8,775 nucleotides of DNA from Acidimicrobiia bacterium (GCA_019247975.1 JAFBAD010000098.1:1-8775), one strand, 5' to 3'; numbered from the stretch's first letter, positions 1-6,462 are shown. Notes: a model not told the origin generated them from the letters alone. A program made the numbers and translations.

Positions 1-1
1 G

Positions 2-1078
2 GACGAGCGGGTCACCCCGGACTGGACGCTCGGCGACGGCTTCCCGCAGATGGTGCACCCGCACGAGATCGAGCGCGGGGTCATGATGCCGGTGCAGGTG
101 TACCCGTTGTTCGAGAGCGCGCTCCGCGCCGCGGCCGGTCGCACCCAGGGCGAGCACCTCGTCCACCTCTCCGAGCTGTGGGCCGGGTTCAGTGCAGTGG
201 CCGCCGACAACCCCGACGCCTGGATCCAGCGGCGCTACTCGGCCGAGGAGATCCGCACCTTCGGTCCGGACAACCGGCCGGTCGGCTGGCCCTACCCGAA
301 GCTCATGAACTCGAACAGCGCGGTCGAGCAGGGCGCGGCGGTCATCGTCTGCTCGGCCGAGCGGGCCGAGGCGCTCGGCGTGCCGCGCGACCGCTGGGTG
401 TTCATCTGGGCGGGAGCGGATGCGCACGACACGCCGCACGTGTCGAACCGGCCGGTGCTCGACGGGTCACCGGCGATCCGAGCTGCAGGCCGCACCGCGC
501 TCGAGCTCGCGGAGGTGGGCATCGACGAGCTCGCGCACATCGACCTCTACTCGTGCTTCCCGTCCGCGGTGCAGGTCGCGGCGAACGAGCTGGGGCTCGA
601 CCATCGTGAGCGCCCGCTGACGGTGACCGGCGGCCTGAGCTTCGCCGGGGGCCCGTGGAACAACTACGTGAGCCACTCCTTGGCGACGATGCAGCGGGTG
701 CTGCGCGACGACGCCGGCTCGATCGGCCTGGTGACCGCCAACGGCGGGCTCATCACGAAGCACGCGATGGGCGTCTACTCCACCGAGCCGCCCCGCTCGG
801 GTGGGTTCCGGTGGGCGTCACCGCAGGACGAGGTGGACGCAGCCGGCTCGGTGGAGCTCGCCACCGACTGGACCGGCGCCGTCGCCGTCGAGGCGGCGAC
901 GGTCATGCACGACCGCCACGGCGAGCCCGAGCTCGGCATCCTGCTCACCCGCACGCTCGACGACCGTCGGGCGTGGGGCACGACCGGCGACGCGGACTCG
1001 TTGCAGGTGATCATCACCGAGGAGCCGGTCGGGCGGCGCGGCGAGATCGACGCAGAGGGCCGCTTCCGCTTCGCCTGA
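2..1078 (+). CDS. Thiolase-like acetyl-CoA acetyltransferase, C-terminal part (5' end outside window)
   Basis: The reading frame is open from the window edge and ends at TGA 1076-1078, giving 358 residues of a protein that is normally longer. The fragment resembles actinobacterial 'acetyl-CoA acetyltransferase' proteins of the thiolase-like type 1 group. Visible blocks are PYPKLMNSNSAVEQGAA (about residues 97-113), DLYSCFPSAVQVAANELGL (181-199), GGLSFAGGPWNNYVSH (210-225) and TANGGLITKHAMGVYSTEPP (245-264). The last ~80 residues, including EAATVMHDRHGEPELG, match the small extra C-terminal domain of that group. The N-terminal half with the usual nucleophilic cysteine is not in the window. The late motifs of biosynthetic or degradative thiolases (NEAFA, GHPxGxSG, CxGxG) are replaced here, so acyl-CoA condensation or cleavage activity is a family-based guess. 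The gene is convergent with the 57-aa gene, 6 nt away, and is not part of the rho-prfA cluster. Confidence 0.85.
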   Translation, partial: DERVTPDWTLGDGFPQMVHPHEIERGVMMPVQVYPLFESALRAAAGRTQGEHLVHLSELWAGFSAVAADNPDAWIQRRYSAEEIRTFGPDNRPVGWPYPKLMNSNSAVEQGAAVIVCSAERAEALGVPRDRWVFIWAGADAHDTPHVSNRPVLDGSPAIRAAGRTALELAEVGIDELAHIDLYSCFPSAVQVAANELGLDHRERPLTVTGGLSFAGGPWNNYVSHSLATMQRVLRDDAGSIGLVTANGGLITKHAMGVYSTEPPRSGGFRWASPQDEVDAAGSVELATDWTGAVAVEAATVMHDRHGEPELGILLTRTLDDRRAWGTTGDADSLQVIITEEPVGRRGEIDAEGRFRFA

Positions 1079-1084
1079 CCCGCG

Positions 1085-1258
1085 TCAGCGGCTCGAGCCG
1101 TCGGTGCTCTCGGTGGCGATGCAGATCGCGACGGCGCCGAACACGACGAACCCCACGCCACCGATGGACAGCAGGTCGTCGTTCGCCCAGTTGAGCGCGC
1201 CGGCGACGATGAAGATCGCCCCGATGATGATCAGGGCCGTGCCGACGCGGAAGGTCAT
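1085..1258 (-). CDS. Small two-helix membrane protein, 57 aa
   Basis: The frame runs from ATG (1256-1258 on the complement) to TGA (1085-1087). It begins MTFRVGTALIIIGAIFIVAG and ends in a polar tail, TESTDGSSR. Two hydrophobic stretches, about residues 5-22 and 31-49, are split by a short polar turn (NWANDD), so a hairpin inner-membrane protein is likely. Third positions are strongly GC-biased, as in neighbouring genes. The start lies 7 nt after the sua5 stop, so it is probably co-transcribed with sua5 and translated by reinitiation; only a weak purine run (GGATGATGG) precedes it. No function can be assigned. A noncoding stretch is unlikely, given the clean hydrophobicity pattern and codon bias. 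Confidence 0.7.
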   Translation of the reverse strand: MTFRVGTALIIIGAIFIVAGALNWANDDLLSIGGVGFVVFGAVAICIATESTDGSSR

Positions 1259-1265
1259 GCGACCA

Positions 1266-1874
1266 TCATCCCGCGAGCGCGCGCTCGATGTCGGCGACGG
1301 TCACCGCGCCCTGCCTGAGCACGCGCGGTTCGGTGCCGGTCAGGTCGACGACGGTCGACGCGATCGTGCCGGCCGGTCCGCCGTCGACGACGAGGGCGAC
1401 CGGCCCGACGAGTGACGCGGCCGCCTCGGCCGCGCTGGCCGGGGTCGGCTCCCCGTGGCGGTTCGCGCTGGTGGTGGCCAGCGGTCCGACCTCGGCGGCG
1501 AGAGCCCGCACGAAGTCGTGGTCCGGGCAGCGGATGCCGATGGTCGTCGGATCCCCACCGAGCTCCAGCTGCTCGGCGTCCGCAGCGCGGCGGAGGACGA
1601 GCGTGAGCGGGCCCGGCCACAGCTGCTCCATGACCCGCAGGACCGCGTCGTCGTCGGGCCGGGCGGCGAGCGCGAGGGCCTGGTCGCGATCGGCGACGAG
1701 GACCGCGACCGGCTGGACCTCGGCCCGGTCCTTCAGCGAGAAGAGCCGTGCGGTCGCACCCGGGAGCTCGGCCCGCACGGCGATGCCGTACACCGTGTCG
1801 GTCGGCAGGAGCACGACCTCGCCCGCCCGCAGCGCAGCCGCCGCGCGAGCGCGGAACGGCTCGAGGTCTGCCAT
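1266..1874 (-). CDS. L-threonylcarbamoyladenylate synthase, Sua5/YrdC family
   Basis: This 202-aa protein is the YrdC-type enzyme that makes threonylcarbamoyl-AMP from threonine, bicarbonate and ATP. That is the first step of the t6A37 modification of tRNAs reading ANN codons. Family signatures are PTDTVYG (24-30), the KxR motif K48/R50 in SLKDR, WPGPLT (86-91), IRCP (114-117), TTSAN (134-138, the conserved Ser and Asn) and STVVD (173-177). The length fits the single-domain YrdC form; the extra C-terminal Sua5 domain is absent. The usual Pro after KxR and the following Pro-Leu are changed (KDRAEVQPV), a mild divergence. The ATG at 1874 is the first Met and sits 7 nt after a TAATGT hexamer, so the mRNA may start at or next to the start codon. 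In many actinobacteria sua5 directly follows prmC; here an MFS gene lies between them. Confidence 0.93.
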   Translation of the reverse strand: MADLEPFRARAAAALRAGEVVLLPTDTVYGIAVRAELPGATARLFSLKDRAEVQPVAVLVADRDQALALAARPDDDAVLRVMEQLWPGPLTLVLRRAADAEQLELGGDPTTIGIRCPDHDFVRALAAEVGPLATTSANRHGEPTPASAAEAAASLVGPVALVVDGGPAGTIASTVVDLTGTEPRVLRQGAVTVADIERALAG

Positions 1875-1897
1875 CGCGGCGACATTACGGTGGCGCG
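1875..1897. promoter_or_regulatory. Divergent, overlapping leaderless promoters for sua5 and the MFS gene
   Basis: The whole gap between the divergent start codons is 23 bp. On the minus strand TAATGT (complement of 1882-1887) lies 7 nt before the sua5 ATG at 1874. On the plus strand TACGGT (1886-1891) lies 6 nt before the GTG at 1898. Both fit the actinobacterial -10 pattern TANNNT at the distance that places transcription initiation on the start codon. The hexamers overlap by the self-complementary TA at 1886-1887. No convincing -35 is seen for either, and there is no room for a Shine-Dalgarno leader. This is inferred from sequence only. Confidence 0.6.
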
Positions 1898-3082
1898 GTG
1901 GAGGCGGAGCGACGCGAGCGGTTGGTCACGTTCCCGTTCGCGCTCGTGACCGGCGCGACGCTCGCCTACTTCACCTGCATGGGTGCGCTGCTGCCGATCG
2001 TGCCGCGCTACGTCGAGGACGAGCTCGACGGTGGCGGGGTCGCGGTCGGCGTCGGGGTGGGCGCGTTCGCGGTGTCGGCCGCGCTGCTGCGACCGTGGGC
2101 CGGGAGGCTGGGCGACCGCTTCGGCCGGCGGGTGCTCGTGGTCGCCGGCTCGGCGACGGTCGGCGCGTCGGTGCTCTGCTACGGCTTCGCCGGCAACCTG
2201 TTCGAGCTCGTGCTGCTGCGGCTCGTCACCGGCGTGGGCGAGGCGGCGATGTGGGTCGGTGCCGCAACCGCGGTCCAGGACATGGCACCCGCCGACCGCC
2301 GGGGCGAAGCCGCGTCGTACTTCTCCGTCGCGCTCTACGCCGGCCTCGCCATCGGCCCGCTGGCGGCCGAGAGCCTGCTGCACGCGTCGGGGTTCGACGC
2401 GGTCTTCGTGATGTGCGCGTGCTGTGCGTTCGTCGCCTGCGCGCTCGGGTCCCGCACGCCGCGGGGAACGACCGAGGTGGTCGAGGGACCGCAGAAGCTG
2501 CTGCACCCCGCGGCGCTCGGTCCCGGGCTCGTGCTGCTGCTCGGGCTCATCCCCTTCACCGGGTTCGGCGCGTTCCTCGCGCTGTACGGCGAGCAGATCG
2601 GCATCGACGACGTCGGGCCGGTCTTCCTCGTCTACGCCGGTCTCGTCCTCCTCATCCGCGTGTTCGCGGCGCGCCTGCCCGACCGCCTCGGCTGGCGGGT
2701 CGCCTCGACCGGTGCGCTCATCTCGGTCGGCGTGGCCGGCGCGATCCTCGGCCTCTGGCGGTCGGTCGCGGCGGTGTACATCGCGACGATCCCGATGGCC
2801 ATGGGCATGTCGCTGCTCTTCCCTGCGCTGTTCTCCGCGGTCGTCAACGACGCGCCCGAGTCCGAGCGCAGCTCCGCGGTCGGCACGTTCTCGCTGTTCT
2901 TCGACCTGTCACAGGGCATCGGCGCTCCCCTGCTCGGCGTCGTCGTCGCGCTGGCCGACAGCTACCAGGCCGCCTTCCTCGTCTCGAGCCTGGCCGCCGT
3001 CGGTGGCTTCGCCGCCCAGCGCGCCCTCCACGTCCGCAGCACCGACGTCGACCTCGAAGACGCCGAGACCGCCCATTCCTGA
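1898..3082 (+). CDS. Major facilitator superfamily transporter
   Basis: From GTG 1898 the product is 394 aa, a normal length for a 12-helix MFS permease. A conserved motif A, GRLGDRFGRR (69-78), lies in the loop between helices 2 and 3. AIGPLAAESLL (151-161) resembles the helix-5 region of drug/H+ antiporters but without the full motif C. The central loop (about 185-210, RTPRGTTEVVEGPQK) divides two six-helix halves, and the C-terminus is a short acidic tail. The substrate is unknown; efflux of a small molecule is the commonest role for this architecture. The open frame extends further upstream, but that would overlap sua5 on the other strand. GTG 1898 gives a typical cytoplasmic N-terminus (MEAERRERLVTFPFALV) and fits a TANNNT hexamer 6 nt upstream. 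It is the only complete plus-strand gene and separates sua5 from prmC. Confidence 0.88.
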   Translation: MEAERRERLVTFPFALVTGATLAYFTCMGALLPIVPRYVEDELDGGGVAVGVGVGAFAVSAALLRPWAGRLGDRFGRRVLVVAGSATVGASVLCYGFAGNLFELVLLRLVTGVGEAAMWVGAATAVQDMAPADRRGEAASYFSVALYAGLAIGPLAAESLLHASGFDAVFVMCACCAFVACALGSRTPRGTTEVVEGPQKLLHPAALGPGLVLLLGLIPFTGFGAFLALYGEQIGIDDVGPVFLVYAGLVLLIRVFAARLPDRLGWRVASTGALISVGVAGAILGLWRSVAAVYIATIPMAMGMSLLFPALFSAVVNDAPESERSSAVGTFSLFFDLSQGIGAPLLGVVVALADSYQAAFLVSSLAAVGGFAAQRALHVRSTDVDLEDAETAHS

Positions 3083-3093
3083 CCCCCCACGTC

Positions 3094-3142
3094 GAAATTG
3101 GCCCGGTTGACCGCGCATGGCGCGGGGAAGCCGGCCAATTTC
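3094..3142. terminator. Long inverted repeat between the convergent MFS and prmC genes (possible two-way terminator)
   Basis: Arms 3094-3116 and 3120-3142 are 23 nt each and flank a 3-nt loop (ATG). Ten bases at the outer end pair perfectly (GAAATTGGCC with GGCCAATTTC), as do six next to the loop (CCGCGC with GCGCGG). Four positions in the middle mismatch when aligned without gaps. The repeat begins 11 nt after the MFS stop, and its right arm runs into the prmC stop codon (3141-3143). Its position suits a bidirectional transcription terminator for convergent genes. Neither strand has a real U-tract after the stem (only TTTC), so it may instead block 3' exonucleases. Confidence 0.5.
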
Positions 3143-3977
3143 AGGTGTGGGCGGCGAGGACCCGATCCTTTCCGGCGAGGTCCTTGTGGACCACCACCTT
3201 CGCGAAGCCGGCTGCCTTCGCCAGCTCCTTGGCTGACGCTCCCTGGGTCTCGCCGATCTCGCACACCAGCGACCCGCCGTCGGCCAACCACGTCGGTGCC
3301 TCATCCACGATGCGACTGATCGACTCGAGGCCCGACTCGCCGGCGACGATCGCGACGTTCGGCTCCCAGTCGGCGACGTGGTCCGGGAGCGGGTCGTCAC
3401 CGGCGACGTAAGGCGGGTTGGCGGTGATCAGGTCGACCCGACCGCGGATGTCCTCGGGCAACCCACCGAACCAGTCGCCGACGACCAGCCGGACCCGCCG
3501 GGCGGGGCGCCCACCGAGGCCGGCCAGGTTGGCCCGCGCCACCGCGATCGCGTCGGCCGAGACGTCGCTCGCCACCACCTCGACGTCCGCGTGCTCCGCA
3601 GCGAGCGAGAGCGCGATCGCACCCGAGCCGGTGCCGAGGTCGACCGCGATGCACGGCCCGTCGAAGCGGTTGAGCACCGCCATCGCGTGGTCGACGAGAC
3701 CCTCGGTCTCAGGTCGTGGGATCAGGACCCGGTGGTCGAGCATCAGGTCGAGCGTGCGGAACGGCCAGTGGCCGAGGACGTACTGGATCGGCTCGCCGGC
3801 CAGCCGCCGCGCCAGCAGCTTGTCGAAGCGGACCATGCCCTTCTGCGTCACCGGGTCGTCGAGGTGCAGCGCGTGCTCGGGGCCCTCCCAGCCCGACACC
3901 TCCTCGACCAGCCAGCGCGCCTCGCGCGCCGGCATCCCCTGGCGAGCTTCGGCCAGCAGCTCCCGCCAGGTGGTCAC
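3141..3977 (-). CDS. prmC: Peptide chain release factor N5-glutamine methyltransferase
   Basis: The 278-aa product is PrmC (HemK), which uses S-adenosylmethionine to methylate the glutamine of the GGQ motif in release factors. Its likely main partner, RF1, is encoded immediately upstream. The N-terminal helical substrate-binding domain covers about 1-80 and includes GEPIQYVLG (61-69). RVLIPRPETE (83-92) links to the Rossmann methyltransferase domain with SAM loop DLGTGSGAIALSLA (113-126), the acidic residue in ASDVS (136-140) and the catalytic NPPY (187-190). I chose GTG 3977 because it overlaps the prfA stop as GTGA, a classic translational-coupling overlap, and gives the normal length. A longer upstream frame in the same phase is prfA read out of frame. 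The stop lies inside the 3094-3142 inverted repeat. Confidence 0.96.
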   Translation of the reverse strand: MTTWRELLAEARQGMPAREARWLVEEVSGWEGPEHALHLDDPVTQKGMVRFDKLLARRLAGEPIQYVLGHWPFRTLDLMLDHRVLIPRPETEGLVDHAMAVLNRFDGPCIAVDLGTGSGAIALSLAAEHADVEVVASDVSADAIAVARANLAGLGGRPARRVRLVVGDWFGGLPEDIRGRVDLITANPPYVAGDDPLPDHVADWEPNVAIVAGESGLESISRIVDEAPTWLADGGSLVCEIGETQGASAKELAKAAGFAKVVVHKDLAGKDRVLAAHT

Positions 3978-5038
3978 ACGCCGCTGGTGAGCCTGCGCGT
4001 CTGCTCGTCCTGCACGAGCGCGTCGCTCACCTCGTCGAGCTCGCCGGCCAGCACCTTGTCGAGCTTGTAGAGCGTCAGGTTGATGCGATGGTCGGAGACC
4101 CGGTTCTCCTTGAAGTTGTACGTGCGGATCTTCTCGGAGCGGCCACCCCCACCGACCTGGTCGCGCCGAGCGTCGGACGCCGCAGTGGCCTGGCGCTCCT
4201 GCTCGGCCTTGAGCAGCCGCGAGCGGAGCACCTGCAGTGCTCGAGCCCGGTTCTGGATCTGGCTCTTCTCGTCCTGCATCGACACGACGACGCCGGTCGG
4301 CTTGTGCGTGATGCGCACCGCCGAGTCGGTGGTGTTCACCGACTGCCCGCCGGGACCGGAGGACCGGTAGACGTCGATCTGCAGGTCGTTCGGATCGATC
4401 TGCACGTCCACCTCGTCGGCTTCGGGCAGCACGGTGACGGTCGCCGACGACGTGTGGATGCGACCCTGCGCCTCGGTGACCGGCACCCGCTGCACGCGAT
4501 GCGGACCGCCCTCGTGCTTCATGCGGGTCCAGACGTCGTCGCCCTCGAGCAGGAACGACACGTCGCTGTAGCCGCCCATGGACGACGCGTCCGCGCCGAG
4601 CAGCTCGAACTTCCATCCCTGACGGCCGGCGTATGCGCGGTACATCTCGAACAGGTCGCGCGCGAACAGGTTCGCCTCCTCTCCCCCCTCGGCCCCACGG
4701 ATCTCGACGATGACGTTGCGGTCGTCGTTCTCGTCCTTGGGCAGGAGCCGGATCTGCAGCTCACGGGTCAGCCGCTCGATGTCCGCCTCGGCGGCCTCCG
4801 CCTCGGCCCGCATCTCCTCGCGCTCGGCGCCGGTCGCCTCGGTGAGGAGCTGTCGCGCGGTGTCGAGGTCGCCGTTGCGCTCGCGCAGCTCGCGGCTGCG
4901 CTCGACGATCGCCTCGAGCTCCTTGTGCCGCTTGGCGAGCTGCGCGTACGCGCCCGGGCGCTCGTGGATGGCCGGGTCCGCCATGCGGTTCTCGACGTCG
5001 GCGAACTCGCGCTCGAGGGCCTCCAGCCGGTCAAGCAT
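3974..5038 (-). CDS. prfA: Peptide chain release factor 1 (RF1)
   Basis: RF1 recognises UAA and UAG in the ribosomal A site and triggers release of the finished protein. From ATG 5038 the product is 354 aa, close to the usual ~355-360. The N-terminal domain is a helical coiled coil (1-100). PVT (186-188, in RVPVTEAQGRIHTSS) is the PxT tripeptide that sets RF1 apart from RF2, which has SPF. The catalytic GGQ is at 230-232 in SSGPGGQSVNTTDSAVRITH, and Q232 is the expected PrmC target. A start 18 nt upstream (GTG at 5056) is also in frame. I prefer ATG 5038 because MLDRLEALEREFADVENRMADP aligns with other RF1 N-termini, and it overlaps the end of the preceding gene by only 8 nt (ATGCTTGA). It is translationally coupled at both ends. 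Confidence 0.97.
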   Translation of the reverse strand: MLDRLEALEREFADVENRMADPAIHERPGAYAQLAKRHKELEAIVERSRELRERNGDLDTARQLLTEATGAEREEMRAEAEAAEADIERLTRELQIRLLPKDENDDRNVIVEIRGAEGGEEANLFARDLFEMYRAYAGRQGWKFELLGADASSMGGYSDVSFLLEGDDVWTRMKHEGGPHRVQRVPVTEAQGRIHTSSATVTVLPEADEVDVQIDPNDLQIDVYRSSGPGGQSVNTTDSAVRITHKPTGVVVSMQDEKSQIQNRARALQVLRSRLLKAEQERQATAASDARRDQVGGGGRSEKIRTYNFKENRVSDHRINLTLYKLDKVLAGELDEVSDALVQDEQTRRLTSGV

Positions 5039-5366
5039 CGGGTGGCCGCTCGTCACCGCCGAGCCCGAGCTCCTCGCGGATCTTCGTCAGCCGCGCCTCG
5101 GCGTCGCGCTGCTGCGCATCGAACTCGACCTGCTCCTGCGCGGGCGTGGCGGGCGCAGCCGCGGGATCGATGCGCTGCCGCACCTCGTCGAGCGTCGGCA
5201 CCTCGCTCGTGCTGTGGGCCCACGGCCGCTCGGCCGCGTCGAGCTCCCGCTCGGCCTCGAGCCGGTCGAGCTCCTCGTTGTCCTGCTTCAGCATGTCGTC
5301 GAGCTTCGCCCGGCCGTACTTCACCCACCGCGCCAGCGTTCCCACGCCCCCATAGTGGCGCTCCAT
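5031..5366 (-). CDS. Unrecognised 111-aa charged, helix-rich protein upstream of prfA
   Basis: I do not recognise this family. The start ATG (5364-5366) has GGAG 7 nt upstream; a GTG at 5347 is a poorer alternative. The first ~20 residues (MERHYGGVGTLARWVKYGRA) are basic and aromatic. KLDDMLKQDNEELDRLEAER (21-40) looks like a short coiled coil. The middle (about 45-76) holds Pro/Ala-rich segments, and a second charged helix (QEQVEFDAQQRDAEARLTK, 77-95) precedes the C-terminus. There is no signal peptide, membrane helix or obvious catalytic motif. The stop overlaps the prfA start by 8 nt, which implies translational coupling and supports real expression. It begins just 12 nt after the 5379-5432 palindrome. 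Codon bias matches neighbouring genes. A structural or adaptor role is only a guess. Confidence 0.72.
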   Translation of the reverse strand: MERHYGGVGTLARWVKYGRAKLDDMLKQDNEELDRLEAERELDAAERPWAHSTSEVPTLDEVRQRIDPAAAPATPAQEQVEFDAQQRDAEARLTKIREELGLGGDERPPDA

Positions 5367-5378
5367 CCCCTCGCTCCA

Positions 5379-5432
5379 CCGTTTTGCCGCCTGGTTCTCT
5401 CCGGTTCTGGGGAGAACCAGGCGGCAAAACGG
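5379..5432. repeat. Near-perfect 54-nt palindrome between two operon genes
   Basis: Arms 5379-5399 and 5412-5432 are 21 nt each and match perfectly as an inverted repeat, starting CCGTTTTGCCGCC on the left and ending GGCGGCAAAACGG on the right. The 12-nt centre (TCCGGTTCTGGG) can add two C-G pairs and a G-U wobble in RNA, leaving a ~6-nt loop. GGTTCT occurs in the left arm and again in the loop. The element fills most of the 67-nt gap between the 332-aa and 111-aa genes, starting one base after the stop of the former. In either transcript the U-run is on the 5' side of the stem and the A-run on the 3' side. That is the wrong order for an intrinsic terminator, so mRNA processing, stability or a dispersed palindromic element is more likely. 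Confidence 0.9.
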
Positions 5433-5433
5433 C

Positions 5434-6432
5434 TCAGCGGCCCTGCCAGCCGCCTTCCACGGCGACGACCTCGGCGGGCTCGGTGAGCGCGGCGGCGAGG
5501 GCTTCGGTGACGGGATGGACGTCGCGGGCGGGGACGGCGAGGACGAGGCGCGCATCGGGCGCGTGCATGGCGCGGTCGTCGGCTGCGGCGGGGACGAGCT
5601 CGAGATCGACGCCGCTGGAGAACGTGACGAGGACCGGCCGGCCGTCGGCGCCCTCGCCGATCGCTGAGGCGACCGCCCGATCACGCAGGTTCTGGCGCGG
5701 CAGCACCGGCTCGACCGGTTCGAGCGAGGACAGACCGAGCGGGGACGGGTCGGCGACGTGGTCGGCCCGCAGCCACCGCTCGGGCGCGAGCTGGTTGAGC
5801 TGGTGCCGCGGGCTGTCGGGCCGGCGGATCGATCGCACGATGCCCACCGCCTTGGCCAGTGCCTCGGTGTCGCGCAGGTCGGCGTTGATCATCGCGAACG
5901 CCTCGCGGTCGAAGCGGCCGACGCCGACCTCCATGCGGGCATCGCCGTCGCCGCCCGACGGCACGACGCGCGCCACCTCGAGCCCGTTCACCTCGGCCAG
6001 CAGCGTCCCCTGCTCGACCACCACCTCGAGACCGGCGTCGGCGAGGACGGGCCGGAACAGCTCGGCCGACGGCGGCGGGACGCTGGCCACCGGGACCGGT
6101 GCCGGCTCGGCCGGCTGCACCGACCGTCCGTCGACCACCCAGACCTGGGGCGGCCGGGCGAACCGACCGGCCCTGCGCGCGAGCACGCCGGCGACGGCCG
6201 GGTCCTCGGCCAGCAGGTGCAGCTCGCCGGCGCGCTGCTGCCGGGCCCACGCGAGCGCGGACCCGAGGCGCCGGGCGCCGTCGTCGCCGACGAGCACCCA
6301 GCCCCGGTCACCGTCGACGAGCGTCGCCCCGTCGGGGAACGTGCCGGCCCGTCCGGACGCGCCGGACCAGCCGTCGTGCACCAGCGCGCCGAGCTTGGCC
6401 CCGAGGAGGGCCGCTCGTCGATCGGCCTCCAT
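5434..6432 (-). CDS. Unrecognised 332-aa protein between rpmE and prfA
   Basis: I do not recognise this family. The start is ATG 6430-6432, 30 nt after the rpmE stop, and the stop is TGA at 5434-5436. The protein looks two-part. An N-terminal region (1-105) contains GWVLVGDDGARRLGSALAWA and ELHLLAEDPAVAGVLARRAG. A Pro/Ala/Val linker (106-121) joins it to a larger domain (122-332) with LEVVVEQGTLLAEVNGLEVA (135-154), MEVGVGRFDREAFAMINADL (167-186), HQLNQLAPERWLRADH (210-225) and a late stretch GRPVLVTFSSGVDLELVP (264-281). No signal peptide or membrane helix is visible, so it is probably cytoplasmic. Strong GC3 bias and its place in a tight same-strand cluster support a real gene. No clear Shine-Dalgarno precedes the ATG, so reinitiation after rpmE is plausible. 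The function is unknown; the alternating strand/helix pattern would suit a nuclease-like or nucleotide-binding fold, but nothing proves it. Confidence 0.75.
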   Translation of the reverse strand: MEADRRAALLGAKLGALVHDGWSGASGRAGTFPDGATLVDGDRGWVLVGDDGARRLGSALAWARQQRAGELHLLAEDPAVAGVLARRAGRFARPPQVWVVDGRSVQPAEPAPVPVASVPPPSAELFRPVLADAGLEVVVEQGTLLAEVNGLEVARVVPSGGDGDARMEVGVGRFDREAFAMINADLRDTEALAKAVGIVRSIRRPDSPRHQLNQLAPERWLRADHVADPSPLGLSSLEPVEPVLPRQNLRDRAVASAIGEGADGRPVLVTFSSGVDLELVPAAADDRAMHAPDARLVLAVPARDVHPVTEALAAALTEPAEVVAVEGGWQGR

Positions 6433-6462
6433 GGCGGAGATGGGGCGCCGCTCGGGGGTGCG

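Noticed and set aside
1089..1100. 12-bp perfect palindrome CGGCTCGAGCCG at the end of the 57-aa gene
   Set aside because: It lies within coding sequence, has no loop or U-tract, and self-complementary GC-rich dodecamers are expected in such DNA.
1288..3411. A 707-codon plus-strand open frame over sua5 and the MFS gene
   Set aside because: It is antisense to sua5 and out of frame with the MFS gene. The product is Arg-rich low complexity, while both overlapped frames encode clear families.
5379..5432. The palindrome as terminal repeats of an insertion sequence or as a LexA box
   Set aside because: Only 12 nt separate the arms and no target duplication or transposase is present. The GAAC/GTTC half-sites do not have the 4-nt spacing of the actinobacterial SOS box.
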